6,527 bases of DNA from Burkholderiaceae bacterium (GTDB taxonomy: Bacteria; Pseudomonadota; Gammaproteobacteria; Burkholderiales; Burkholderiaceae). Below are positions 1-5,725 of this stretch, one piece after another. A program made the translations under genes and the position numbers. Position 1 is the first letter of the stretch. Each line of letters opens with the position of its first letter. The stretch covers positions 1 through 6,527 of the forward strand of contig JALREG010000077.1 in NCBI GenBank assembly GCA_023253905.1. The letters run 5' to 3'. Below the pieces are notes generated by a model. It searched no databases and was not told the origin of the DNA. It saw nothing but the letters and a program-made list of their open reading frames with translations.

Positions 1-869
1 AGCGCCCCAAAGAGCGCCGACAGATAAAAAATGGAGTAGCTGAAGGTCTTGCGGGCCAGGGCGTCGGAGTAGTTGCGCCACAGCCGCCACGCATACCAGA
101 GAAACACGCCACCGAGCACCAGTGCGCTCAGCAGATAAAACAGCCCACTCATACGGATCATGAACGGCATAACCGACACGGCGACCAGGAGCACGGTGTA
201 GAGCAGCACATTCAGGCGAGTGAATTCGGGGCCGTGTGTGACCGGAAGCATGGGAAGCCCCGAGCGCCGGTAGTCTTCGATGCGGTAGAGCGCGAGCGCC
301 CAGAAGTGAGGCGGCGTCCAGACAAAAATGATCAGGAACAGCACCAGCGCAGGCGCAGTGACCTCGTTGGCAACCGCCGCCCAGCCGAGCACCGGGGGCA
401 TGGCGCCCGAGGCGCCGCCGATCACGATGTTTTGCGGCGTGGCAGGTTTGAGGAGTACGGTGTAGATGACCGCATAACCGATAAAGGTGGCCATGGTGAG
501 CCACATGGTGAGGGGGTTGACCGCCCAGTAGAGCAGCGCGGCACCCAGCCCGCCGATCACACCCGCAAAAACAATGGTGCCGGTGACGCCCACTTCGCCC
601 CGGGCGAGCGGCCGCGCGCGGGTGCGCGCCATGCGCGCATCGATGCTGCGCTCAATCAGGCAGTTGAAGGCAAAACCCGCGCCCGCAAGCAGCGAGATGC
701 CGGCAAGCCCTGCGCCCAGAAGCGTCCAGGGCAGGGGGCCGTCGGTTGCGAGCAGCATGCCGATCAGCGCACAGAACGCGGCGAGCAGCACCACACGCGG
801 CTTGGTGAGCGCGAAATACTGCATCGCGAGATATCGCCAGCTGGCGGGTGCGTTGCGGGTCAGTTGCAT
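1..869 (-). CDS. ctaB: Heme O synthase (protoheme IX farnesyltransferase), 3' end cut by window edge
   Basis: Integral membrane UbiA-family prenyltransferase that transfers a farnesyl group from farnesyl diphosphate to heme B, giving heme O, the precursor of heme A. The frame is open from ATG at 869 to the left edge (289 codons, no stop seen). The family is usually about 290-300 aa, so only a few residues should be missing. Visible signatures: 'ALTKPRVV' near residue 20; the first prenyl-diphosphate/Mg motif at N69-x3-E73-x3-D77, followed by '[11 protein letters not shown]'; '[20 protein letters not shown]' at about 144-163; '[11 protein letters not shown]' at about 183-193; and the second acidic motif '[13 protein letters not shown]' at about 198-210. 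Many hydrophobic helices are spread throughout. E73 stands where many homologues have Asp, which is probably a tolerated lineage variant. No clear Shine-Dalgarno precedes 869. ATG 824 is a weaker alternative because it would remove the N-terminal tail before 'YFALTKP'. It lies 80 bp downstream of ctaA in the same orientation. Function is inferred from family motifs. Confidence 0.95.
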   Translation of the reverse strand, partial: MQLTRNAPASWRYLAMQYFALTKPRVVLLAAFCALIGMLLATDGPLPWTLLGAGLAGISLLAGAGFAFNCLIERSIDARMARTRARPLARGEVGVTGTIVFAGVIGGLGAALLYWAVNPLTMWLTMATFIGYAVIYTVLLKPATPQNIVIGGASGAMPPVLGWAAVANEVTAPALVLFLIIFVWTPPHFWALALYRIEDYRRSGLPMLPVTHGPEFTRLNVLLYTVLLVAVSVMPFMIRMSGLFYLLSALVLGGVFLWYAWRLWRNYSDALARKTFSYSIFYLSALFGA

Positions 870-927
870 GGCAGGACGACCGAGGGGGGTGCGTTGGGCA
901 AAGCCGGATGATCGGGCCGATAAACCA

Positions 928-945
928 CGGGGCCTCGGGGCCCCG
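928..945 (-). terminator. GC-rich hairpin in the ctaA-ctaB gap
   Basis: In the 80-bp gap between the ctaA stop and the ctaB start there is a perfect 7-bp inverted repeat with a 4-nt loop (CGGGGCC, loop TCGG, GGCCCCG on the plus strand). Read in the direction of the genes, the stem is followed by a short T-containing stretch (TGGTTTAT) rather than a real T-run. It could be a weak terminator or attenuator that lowers ctaB relative to ctaA, or an mRNA-stability hairpin. A chance palindrome in GC-rich DNA is also possible. Confidence 0.3.
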
Positions 946-949
946 CCGC

Positions 950-1990
950 TCAATGTGTCAACCGTGCTTGCGCGACCCTGAAGTTTAGCACCACGACCAA
1001 CGCGAGCAGCACGGCCGCGCCGCCGGTATGGGCGACCGCCACCGAGATCGGCAAACTGAACCAGACATTGGAGAGCCCCAGCGAAAACTGCGTAGCCAGC
1101 ATGAGTAAGAGCGCAAGACCGAAACCGCGGGTACCGGGTACTTTCATCACGCGCCAGGCGAGCAGACCCAGCCACGCAGAGACACAGATTGCGCCCAGCC
1201 GATGCATGAGGTGAATCGCGGTGAGCGCCTGCGCGGGCAGGAATTCGCCACTGTCGGTGCGGCCGAGTTCTCTGAATACGTGGAAGGCGTCTTCAAAGTT
1301 CATCTCGGGCCACCACCGCCCCTGACACTTCGGCAGATCAGTGCAGGCAAGCGCGGCGTAGTTGGTACTGGTCCAGCCACCCAGGAGAATCTGTAGTGCC
1401 ACCAGTACCAGTGCTCCTCGCGCGAGGAGCTGGAGCCGTACGAGCGCCCGCTCGTCTACCGCCGACCAACGCGGCTGCTGTCGCTGCCAGAGCCAGATAA
1501 GTAATGCGAAGGTGAGCATGCCGCCCGCGAGATGAAGCGTGACGACCGCGGGCTTTAACAGTAGCGTGACCGTCCACATGCCAAAGAGCCCCTGCATGAT
1601 CACCACACCAACCAGAGCAATCGGCAGCACGGGTGACTGATCGATTCGGCGACGCGCGCGCCAGCCCATCACAGCAATGGCGATGATGAGAAGGCCCAGG
1701 CCCGAAGCCACATAGCGATGGACCATCTCGCGCCAGGCTTTGCCCATGGAGACCGGACCATGCTCACCACCCTGCTCGACCACCGCCCTGGCAATGTCGG
1801 ACTTGGCCTGGGTGGGCGTGAGCTTGCCGTAGCAGCCAGGCCAATCGGGGCAGCCGAGCCCGGCATCGGTGAGGCGTACCCAGGCACCCAACATGATGAG
1901 CGCAAGCGTGAGCGCGGCGGTGAAACCGATCAGCCTACGATACGCCGGCGCGCGACCCGCGCCCGATAGGGAAGCAGACGAAGCGTTCAT
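950..1990 (-). CDS. ctaA: Heme A synthase (COX15/CtaA family)
   Basis: Membrane enzyme that oxidises the C8 methyl of heme O to a formyl group, giving heme A for the aa3-type oxidase. The protein is 346 aa, normal for proteobacterial CtaA, with about eight TM helices. It shows the family's two-fold repeat. The first half has '[12 protein letters not shown]' (C47, C53), 'EMVHRY' (H91) and 'TLHLAGG' (H153). The second half has '[12 protein letters not shown]' (C216, C222), '[10 protein letters not shown]' (H260, H263) and 'VAHTGG' (H321). The histidines match the heme-binding positions of the family, and the Cys pairs sit on periplasmic loops where a redox disulfide has been described in CtaA. 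ATG 1990 lies 4 bp after the stop of the SCO-like gene with no strong Shine-Dalgarno, so translation is probably coupled to that gene. ctaB follows after 80 bp. The identification rests on motifs and neighbours and is very secure. Confidence 0.97.
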   Translation of the reverse strand: MNASSASLSGAGRAPAYRRLIGFTAALTLALIMLGAWVRLTDAGLGCPDWPGCYGKLTPTQAKSDIARAVVEQGGEHGPVSMGKAWREMVHRYVASGLGLLIIAIAVMGWRARRRIDQSPVLPIALVGVVIMQGLFGMWTVTLLLKPAVVTLHLAGGMLTFALLIWLWQRQQPRWSAVDERALVRLQLLARGALVLVALQILLGGWTSTNYAALACTDLPKCQGRWWPEMNFEDAFHVFRELGRTDSGEFLPAQALTAIHLMHRLGAICVSAWLGLLAWRVMKVPGTRGFGLALLLMLATQFSLGLSNVWFSLPISVAVAHTGGAAVLLALVVVLNFRVAQARLTH

Positions 1991-1994
1991 TCAG

Positions 1995-2594
1995 TCATCC
2001 GATGCGTGATGCGCGAAGCAGTTTGATGAGGTCCTTTTTCATCCGACTGGGGTCGGGCTGCGCAGGAAAGCGCATCATCAGGTTGCCCATCGGGTCGATG
2101 ATGAAAATATGGTCGGTGCTGCGGCCGCCAGTCGCCGGTTGAAAGCGGGTCAGTGCTTCGGCGGCGATCCTGCGCACGATCAGGCCTTCGTGCTGTGCAA
2201 GCAACGCCGGATCGGGCTCGCCCGGCTCGGTGAGGAGCCACAGGCGCTCCACCCGCTCGCGTTCGCGGCCGGTGGTGAGTCGAACCTGCCGCATGTTGTA
2301 GAGCGCGGTGCTGCAAGGGGGCTCGCACGCAGGCGAGGCGGCTGCGACCAGCACCCACTTCCCGCGCAGGCTCGCGAGGGTGTCGGCAGTACCGTCGAGG
2401 CGCTCAACCAAGGTGTCGCCCACGGCGCGTTGTGGCTCGATCAGATCCGCATAATTGATCCGACCCTCCGGCCGGATGACGTAGTAGGTGAAGTAGGACG
2501 CAAGCACCGGGGCCGCGCAGACGAGCAGCACCAGAATCAGCTTGAGTCGGCCGCGCGAAACCGCAGGCACCGGGGTCGATGAGGTCGTTGTCAT
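1995..2594 (-). CDS. SCO1/SenC-like membrane-anchored thioredoxin-fold protein
   Basis: Predicted 199-aa protein with a short cytoplasmic tail, one N-terminal TM anchor (about residues 17-39) and a periplasmic thioredoxin-like domain. The CxxxC motif C90-E-P-P-C94 follows 'GKWVLVAAASPA', the usual place of the redox/copper cysteines in SCO proteins. H162 in 'TDHIFIIDPMGNLMMRFP' fits the third copper ligand of the family. By analogy with SCO1 it should handle copper or thiols for CuA assembly in subunit II. It is divergent from classical SCO, whose motif is closer to CPDxC, so its exact role is uncertain. ATG 2594 was chosen because it overlaps the SURF1 stop as ATGA, a classic translational-coupling junction, and places the TM anchor close to the N-terminus. 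A start 24 codons further upstream would lie inside SURF1 and is unlikely. ctaA begins 4 bp after its stop. Confidence 0.85.
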   Translation of the reverse strand: MTTTSSTPVPAVSRGRLKLILVLLVCAAPVLASYFTYYVIRPEGRINYADLIEPQRAVGDTLVERLDGTADTLASLRGKWVLVAAASPACEPPCSTALYNMRQVRLTTGRERERVERLWLLTEPGEPDPALLAQHEGLIVRRIAAEALTRFQPATGGRSTDHIFIIDPMGNLMMRFPAQPDPSRMKKDLIKLLRASRIG

Positions 2595-3433
2595 GATCGG
2601 GGTTGGCGCGAACGCCAGAAAAAAATGAACCAGAGACAGGTCACCAGCACCGCCATCGAATACCACTGAAACGCGTAGGCGCGATGTTTGTCCACGCCCG
2701 CTCCGGGGCTAGGCCAATCCCGCACCAGGGTCAGCGCTGACGGCGCAGGACTTGCGCTGGGCACCACCTGGCTGGTCTGGGGGGATGTCGGGCTTGCTGA
2801 GGACGACACCGAACGCCCCGGCGCCACGTCGGGCGGTACCGGCGCCTCGGTGGTCTGACGGAGCACGATGGGAAGTAGCGTCAGACCCGACCATTGGCTC
2901 ATGGCAGCGATGCTCGCGTTCTGCCACAGCCGATCTTCGGGCCCCGGCGGCGCAGCCTTCATGAGCTCAAGCACCTGATCGAGATCGCGCTGCGCAAGCG
3001 CTTCGATGCGCACCTGCGCTGCCGGTGTCACGAGAGCAGGCAGGCGGCCGCGCGCAGCCGGATCCTGTGGCACCCAGCCCCGCAGTACCAGGATTGTTTG
3101 AGGCAGGCCCTCGAGCCGAAATGGCGTGAGGACATGAAACCCAGCCTGGCCACGGTAGCTGCGGTTATCGATAAAAACCGAATACCGCTCGAGGAAGCGC
3201 CCGTCTGCGATCACTCGGCGCCCGAGAAGCGAATTGGGCGCCGCCAGCGCACGCTCGTCGAGCACCACCGGCGCTCGCGCAGCCGCCTGATCGCGCTCAG
3301 CCTGCAGCGCGATCTTTTCCTCTGCGCGGCGCGTTTGCCAGTTGCCAAGCGAGACCGTGAGCGCCACCAGCACAAACGCGGCGATCGAGGGCAGCGGGGC
3401 AATGCCCTTTCGTTTCAGTCGCGGCGATTCCAT
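2591..3433 (-). CDS. surf1: SURF1 family cytochrome oxidase assembly protein
   Basis: Inner-membrane assembly factor for heme-copper oxidases; bacterial Surf1 proteins bind heme a and help deliver it to subunit I. The protein is 280 aa, somewhat longer than many bacterial homologues. It has the family's architecture of two TM helices around a large periplasmic domain: TM1 at about 12-30 followed by 'LGNWQTRRAEEK'; 'FLERYSVFIDNRSYRGQAGFHVLTP' at about 80-104 (signature Y, DNR, G-H); 'VLRGWVP' at about 116-122; and the C-terminal 'DKHRAYAFQWYSMA' at about 248-261, running into TM2. Residues about 195-233 form a Pro/Ser/Thr-rich low-complexity linker not typical of the family. ATG 3433 gives the normal N-terminus (MESPRLKRKG) with a weak TAGG Shine-Dalgarno. 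The frame is open further upstream to 3715, but that stretch is hydrophilic, lacks family similarity and runs antisense to the DUF2909 gene. It heads the second minus-strand block. Confidence 0.93.
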   Translation of the reverse strand: MESPRLKRKGIAPLPSIAAFVLVALTVSLGNWQTRRAEEKIALQAERDQAAARAPVVLDERALAAPNSLLGRRVIADGRFLERYSVFIDNRSYRGQAGFHVLTPFRLEGLPQTILVLRGWVPQDPAARGRLPALVTPAAQVRIEALAQRDLDQVLELMKAAPPGPEDRLWQNASIAAMSQWSGLTLLPIVLRQTTEAPVPPDVAPGRSVSSSASPTSPQTSQVVPSASPAPSALTLVRDWPSPGAGVDKHRAYAFQWYSMAVLVTCLWFIFFWRSRQPRS

Positions 3434-3438
3434 GCGCC

Positions 3439-3444
3439 TACAAT
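3439..3444 (+). promoter_or_regulatory. Possible -10 element for the DUF2909 gene
   Basis: TACAAT in the 39-bp gap between the divergent SURF1 and DUF2909 starts resembles a sigma-70 -10 box and lies 28 bp before the TTG start. The best upstream -35 candidates (TTTCAG/TTCAGT around 3413-3419) are poor and spaced at 19-20 bp. This is a weak call resting on the hexamer and its position alone. Confidence 0.25.
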
Positions 3445-3461
3445 CCCCGGCTTCGATCGGC

Positions 3462-3465
3462 GGAG
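3462..3465 (+). promoter_or_regulatory. Ribosome binding site deciding the TTG start of the DUF2909 gene
   Basis: GGAG lies 7 nt upstream of TTG 3473. No ATG or GTG occurs at a suitable place in this frame: the next in-frame GTG (3488) would cut into the first membrane helix. The Shine-Dalgarno therefore supports a TTG start. Confidence 0.6.
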
Positions 3466-3472
3466 CCCTGTC

Positions 3473-3688
3473 TTGAAAATCATCATCGTGATCGCGTTTG
3501 TGCTGATCATTGCGAGCCTGGGGTCGGCCATGGTGTTTCTGATCCGAGACAAAGGCCGCACTCACAACACCGTTCGCGCCCTGGCGCTGCGGGTCGGATT
3601 TTCGGTGGCGCTGTTCATCTTCATCCTGATCGCACACCAGCTGGGCTGGATTCAGAGCACCGGAGTTCCGGTCGGTCCGGCTCGGTAG
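3473..3688 (+). CDS. Twin transmembrane protein, DUF2909 family
   Basis: Small 71-aa membrane protein with two predicted TM helices (residues about 2-24 and 39-60) joined by a short basic, presumably cytoplasmic loop 'RDKGRTHNTVRALALR'. The 'ASLGSAMVFLIRDKG' and 'TVRALALRVGFSVALF' stretches are what I recognise as the DUF2909 (twin-TM) signature. Members are commonly found next to coxC and SURF1 in betaproteobacteria and have no established biochemical role; a link to oxidase assembly is only guilt by association. The start is TTG 3473, supported by GGAG 7 nt upstream and by the fit to family length. The open frame continues far upstream, but that part is antisense to SURF1 and without membrane character. 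It is the only plus-strand gene in the cluster: divergent from SURF1 (39 bp) and convergent with coxC (109 bp), so it is transcribed separately. Confidence 0.85.
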   Translation: MKIIIVIAFVLIIASLGSAMVFLIRDKGRTHNTVRALALRVGFSVALFIFILIAHQLGWIQSTGVPVGPAR

Positions 3689-3733
3689 CGCACCGCCACC
3701 GTTTACCGGGTGCATGATCCGGGGTGCCTCAAG

Positions 3734-3765
3734 CGATCAGGGGCGCCGCCGGCGCCCCTGAATCG
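3734..3765. terminator. Strong hairpin between convergent DUF2909 and coxC genes, probable bidirectional terminator
   Basis: A perfect 10-bp GC-rich stem (CAGGGGCGCC / GGCGCCCCTG, 3738-3747 and 3751-3760) closes a 3-nt loop. It is extended by CGAT/ATCG (3734-3737 and 3762-3765) with one bulged A at 3761. It sits between two converging gene ends, where a shared terminator is expected. Neither strand shows a T-run after the stem, so it is not a textbook intrinsic terminator. It may act with Rho or as a 3'-end stabiliser. Confidence 0.6.
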
Positions 3766-3770
3766 ACCGC

Positions 3771-3784
3771 GCCCGATATCGGGC
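3771..3784. repeat. Perfect 14-bp palindrome just downstream of coxC
   Basis: GCCCGATATCGGGC is perfectly self-complementary with no spacer. It lies 13 bp beyond the coxC stop codon and 5 bp from the adjacent terminator-like hairpin. Without a loop it is a poor RNA hairpin and looks more like a dimeric DNA-binding site or an accident of composition. Nothing in the sequence assigns it to a regulator. Confidence 0.4.
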
Positions 3785-3797
3785 TGCGTCGAACCGG

Positions 3798-4664
3798 TTA
3801 AAGCCAGTAGACCACGACGTAGAGCCCCAGCCACACCACGTCAACGAAGTGCCAGTACCAGGCCGCCGCTTCAAACGCGAAGTGGTTCTCGGAAGTGAAG
3901 TGGCCCTTCAGCAGTCGGAACAGCACTGCCGCCAGCATGATCGCACCCACGGTCACGTGAAATCCGTGGAAGCCGGTGAGCATGAAGAAGGTGGAGCCGA
4001 ACACACCCGAGGAAAGCTTGAGGTTCAGATCCTGATAGGCGTGCATGTACTCATAGGCCTGACAGGCCAGGAATACTGCCCCGAGCAGGATGGTGACGAA
4101 CATCCAGAACACCACCGAGCCGCGCCGGCTTTCCTTGAGCGCATGATGCGCGATCGTGAGCGTGACACCCGAGGCGAGCAGGAGTGCGGTGTTGATGGTG
4201 GGGATGGGCCAAGGACCGATGGTCTGAAAAGCGTCGACCACGCCGGCAGGCCCCAGATTGGGCCAAACCGCCTGGAAATCCGGCCAAAGAACCGACTTGT
4301 GGTCGAGGTCGCCCAGCCAAGGCATGCTGATGGTTCGCGCGTAGTAAAGCGCACCGAAAAATGCGCCAAAGAACATCACCTCGGAGAAGATGAACCAGCC
4401 CATTGACCAGCGAAAGGCCGTGTCGACCCGGTGGTTGTACATGCCGGACTCGGACTCGGCAGCCACCGTGCTGAACCAGCCCACCATCATGAAGACCAGA
4501 ATCGCCAGAAACAACGCGAACAGCCAGGGCCCGTAGGCCGCACCATTCACCCACCCGGACATGCCGAAACCAAAACACAACAGGGCAACAGAGCCCACCG
4601 CCGGCCAATGCGAAGGACTGGGAACAAAGTAGTAAGGCGCTTGAGAGTGGGCTCCGGCAGCCAT
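3798..4664 (-). CDS. coxC: Cytochrome c oxidase subunit III
   Basis: Core integral membrane subunit of the aa3-type oxidase. It holds no redox cofactor but stabilises subunit I and supports proton uptake through the D-pathway. The protein is 288 aa with about seven hydrophobic helices, normal for proteobacterial CoxC. Visible signatures: 'FRWSMGWFIFSEVMFFGAFF' at about 84-103 with the conserved membrane glutamate E95; 'IAHHALKESRRG' at about 171-182; 'CQAYEYMHAY' at about 201-210; 'GVFGSTFFMLTGFHGFHVTVG' within 220-240, with the FHGFHV element; and the C-terminal 'AAAWYWHFVDVVWLGLYVVVYWL'. The start at ATG 4664 is preceded by a good GGGAG Shine-Dalgarno. Upstream, the DUF2970 gene ends 26 bp away in the same direction, so coxC is probably the last gene of the coxA-coxC operon and is followed by a strong hairpin. 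Confidence 0.98.
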   Translation of the reverse strand: MAAGAHSQAPYYFVPSPSHWPAVGSVALLCFGFGMSGWVNGAAYGPWLFALFLAILVFMMVGWFSTVAAESESGMYNHRVDTAFRWSMGWFIFSEVMFFGAFFGALYYARTISMPWLGDLDHKSVLWPDFQAVWPNLGPAGVVDAFQTIGPWPIPTINTALLLASGVTLTIAHHALKESRRGSVVFWMFVTILLGAVFLACQAYEYMHAYQDLNLKLSSGVFGSTFFMLTGFHGFHVTVGAIMLAAVLFRLLKGHFTSENHFAFEAAAWYWHFVDVVWLGLYVVVYWL

Positions 4665-4670
4665 TGTTTT

Positions 4671-4675
4671 CTCCC
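4671..4675 (-). promoter_or_regulatory. Ribosome binding site of coxC
   Basis: GGGAG on the minus strand lies 6 nt before ATG 4664. It is the clearest Shine-Dalgarno in the cluster, in keeping with a structural subunit that needs more translation than the assembly factors, most of which have weak sites or rely on coupling. Confidence 0.7.
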
Positions 4676-4690
4676 TGGAAAATTCTTAAG

Positions 4691-4981
4691 TCAGGACACC
4701 ACGAATCGAACCAGCATGACGAGCCCCAGCACAAAGCCCGCCGCCAGCGCGATTCCCATGAGGATCACGTAAAGAGGGTTCAGACGCACAGCATCGCGTT
4801 CATGGTCGCGACGCCCCCGAACGCCAAAAAACGACCACAGCACCGCGCGCGCAGTTTCGAATAGTCCTGCCTCGCGCCCGGCAGCCAAACCCGCTTGCGG
4901 CTCAACCACCGGCGACGGCGACTGCGCACCGGCTAGTGGCGGATCGGATGCCACCGGTTGAGCCTGCGCTGCACGATTCAT
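4691..4981 (-). CDS. DUF2970 family small membrane protein
   Basis: Protein of 96 aa. The C-terminal part (about residues 38-95) matches what I know of DUF2970: 'LFETARAVLWSFFGVRGRRDHERD' followed by 'VRLNPLYVILMGIALAAGF', i.e. an amphipathic WSFFG-type segment, a charged stretch and one TM helix (about 70-94). The first 37 residues are an Ala/Pro/Gln-rich, disordered-looking extension, longer than in many homologues, which are near 70 aa. The function is unknown; members sit regularly between cox11 and coxC, suggesting a part in oxidase assembly or stability. ATG 4981 follows the cox11 stop by 6 bp, with a G-rich stretch upstream that may serve as a Shine-Dalgarno. A start further inside the frame cannot be excluded, but no better one is visible. 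It is part of the coxA-coxC transcription unit. Confidence 0.85.
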   Translation of the reverse strand: MNRAAQAQPVASDPPLAGAQSPSPVVEPQAGLAAGREAGLFETARAVLWSFFGVRGRRDHERDAVRLNPLYVILMGIALAAGFVLGLVMLVRFVVS

Positions 4982-4987
4982 CGACGC

Positions 4988-5578
4988 TCAGCCCCCCGCC
5001 TTCGGCGCCAATCCGCCGACTTCGAAGAAGGTGTAGGACAGCGTGATGGTGTTGACGTCACGGGGAAGCTTGGGGTCGATCACAAACACCACCGGAAACT
5101 TCCGGGTTTCGCTGGGGTCGAGCGCCTGCTGCTTGAAACAGAAACACTCGAGTTTTCTGAAGTAGGGCGACGACTGCTGCGGCGCATAGCTTGGAATGGC
5201 CTGACCGGATGTGGCAACGTCGCGCGTGTTCACGAGGTCATAGACCACGGTGATCAGTTCACCCGGATGAACCTCGAGCGCATTGACTTCGGGCTTGAAA
5301 ACCCAAGCGCCGCGACTGTTGGCATCGAACTCGATGGTGATCTTGCGGCTGCGATCGACCTGGGTGTTGCGAGCGAATTCCTCTGCACCCTTGTCACGCT
5401 TGGTGAGATCGTTGATGCCGGTGATTTCGCAGATGGCCTGGTAGATGGGGACCAGCGCGTAACCGAACCCGAACATGAGCCCCGCCATGATCACCAGCTT
5501 GCCCAGCATCTGGACATTCATACCACGAGCCACCCGCCCGGCAGGGGCTCGAGACGAGGAGGGATCAGACGGTGTCAT
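4988..5578 (-). CDS. ctaG: Cytochrome c oxidase assembly protein CtaG/Cox11
   Basis: Membrane-anchored copper chaperone that delivers Cu(I) to the CuB centre of subunit I. Protein of 196 aa: N-terminal tail, one TM helix (about 24-45), then a periplasmic immunoglobulin-like domain. Diagnostic features: 'VPIYQAICEITGIN' at about 43-56 with conserved C50; 'TIEFDANSRGAWVFKP' at about 81-96; 'GQAIPSYAPQQSSPYFRKLECFCF' within 125-148, including the Cu(I)-binding C145-F-C147; and 'TITLSYTFFEV' at about 177-187. All metal-binding cysteines are present, so it should be functional. The ATG at 5578 gives a usual-length protein. A TTG at 5608 would overlap the stop of the upstream small gene, and ATG 5521 would leave a shorter tail; no strong Shine-Dalgarno decides between them. 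It starts 11 bp after the small assembly gene and ends 6 bp before the DUF2970 gene. Confidence 0.96.
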   Translation of the reverse strand: MTPSDPSSSRAPAGRVARGMNVQMLGKLVIMAGLMFGFGYALVPIYQAICEITGINDLTKRDKGAEEFARNTQVDRSRKITIEFDANSRGAWVFKPEVNALEVHPGELITVVYDLVNTRDVATSGQAIPSYAPQQSSPYFRKLECFCFKQQALDPSETRKFPVVFVIDPKLPRDVNTITLSYTFFEVGGLAPKAGG

Positions 5579-5589
5579 GACGGATTGGG

Positions 5590-5721
5590 TCAGCCGCCAA
5601 AAAGCCAATACTTTGCGACCACGCCGGCAAAGAACGCCAGCGCGATCGAGGCGAGCACCAGCGCGGTTCGCAGGTTGCTCGGGCGGTTGGCGGAAGGGTC
5701 TGCGCTCACGGTACTGGTCAT
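5590..5721 (-). CDS. Cytochrome oxidase small assembly protein (43 aa)
   Basis: A 43-codon gene in the gap between coxA and cox11. The translation begins MTSTVSADPSANRPSNLRTA, continues with a single hydrophobic helix (about residues 19-37: ALVLASIALAFFAGVVAKY) and ends WLFGG. The 'NLRTALVLASIALAFF' pattern followed by 'AKYWLFG' is what I recognise from the very small single-TM proteins annotated as cytochrome oxidase small assembly protein, found between coxA and cox11 in betaproteobacteria. ATG 5721 lies 4 bp after the coxA stop, with GAAG about 7 nt upstream, so translation is likely coupled to coxA. The stop is 11 bp before cox11. The length is near the lower limit of annotated genes, but frame, spacing, start site and TM segment all fit. 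The biochemical role is not established; it may stabilise subunit I during cofactor insertion. Confidence 0.8.
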   Translation of the reverse strand: MTSTVSADPSANRPSNLRTALVLASIALAFFAGVVAKYWLFGG

Positions 5722-5725
5722 TCCG

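Noticed and set aside
234..911. A 225-codon plus-strand open frame opposite ctaB
   Set aside because: The minus strand encodes an unmistakable CtaB. The plus-strand product is Arg/Gly/His-rich and matches nothing I recognise.
2595..2666. 24-residue upstream start for the SCO-like protein
   Set aside because: It would overlap the SURF1 3' end by 76 bp. The ATGA overlap at 2591-2594 is the more natural start and gives a normal N-terminus.
2894..3472. Long upstream extension of the DUF2909 frame
   Set aside because: The extension is antisense to SURF1 and lacks family similarity. The TTG at 3473 with GGAG upstream gives the normal twin-TM length.
3434..3715. 94-residue N-terminal extension of SURF1 to a start at 3715
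   Set aside because: It is hydrophilic, would bury the TM1 anchor deep in the protein, and runs antisense to the DUF2909 gene. ATG 3433 fits the family.
5579..5608. TTG start at 5608 for cox11
   Set aside because: It would overlap the stop of the upstream small gene in another frame and has no Shine-Dalgarno. ATG 5578 gives a normal-length protein.
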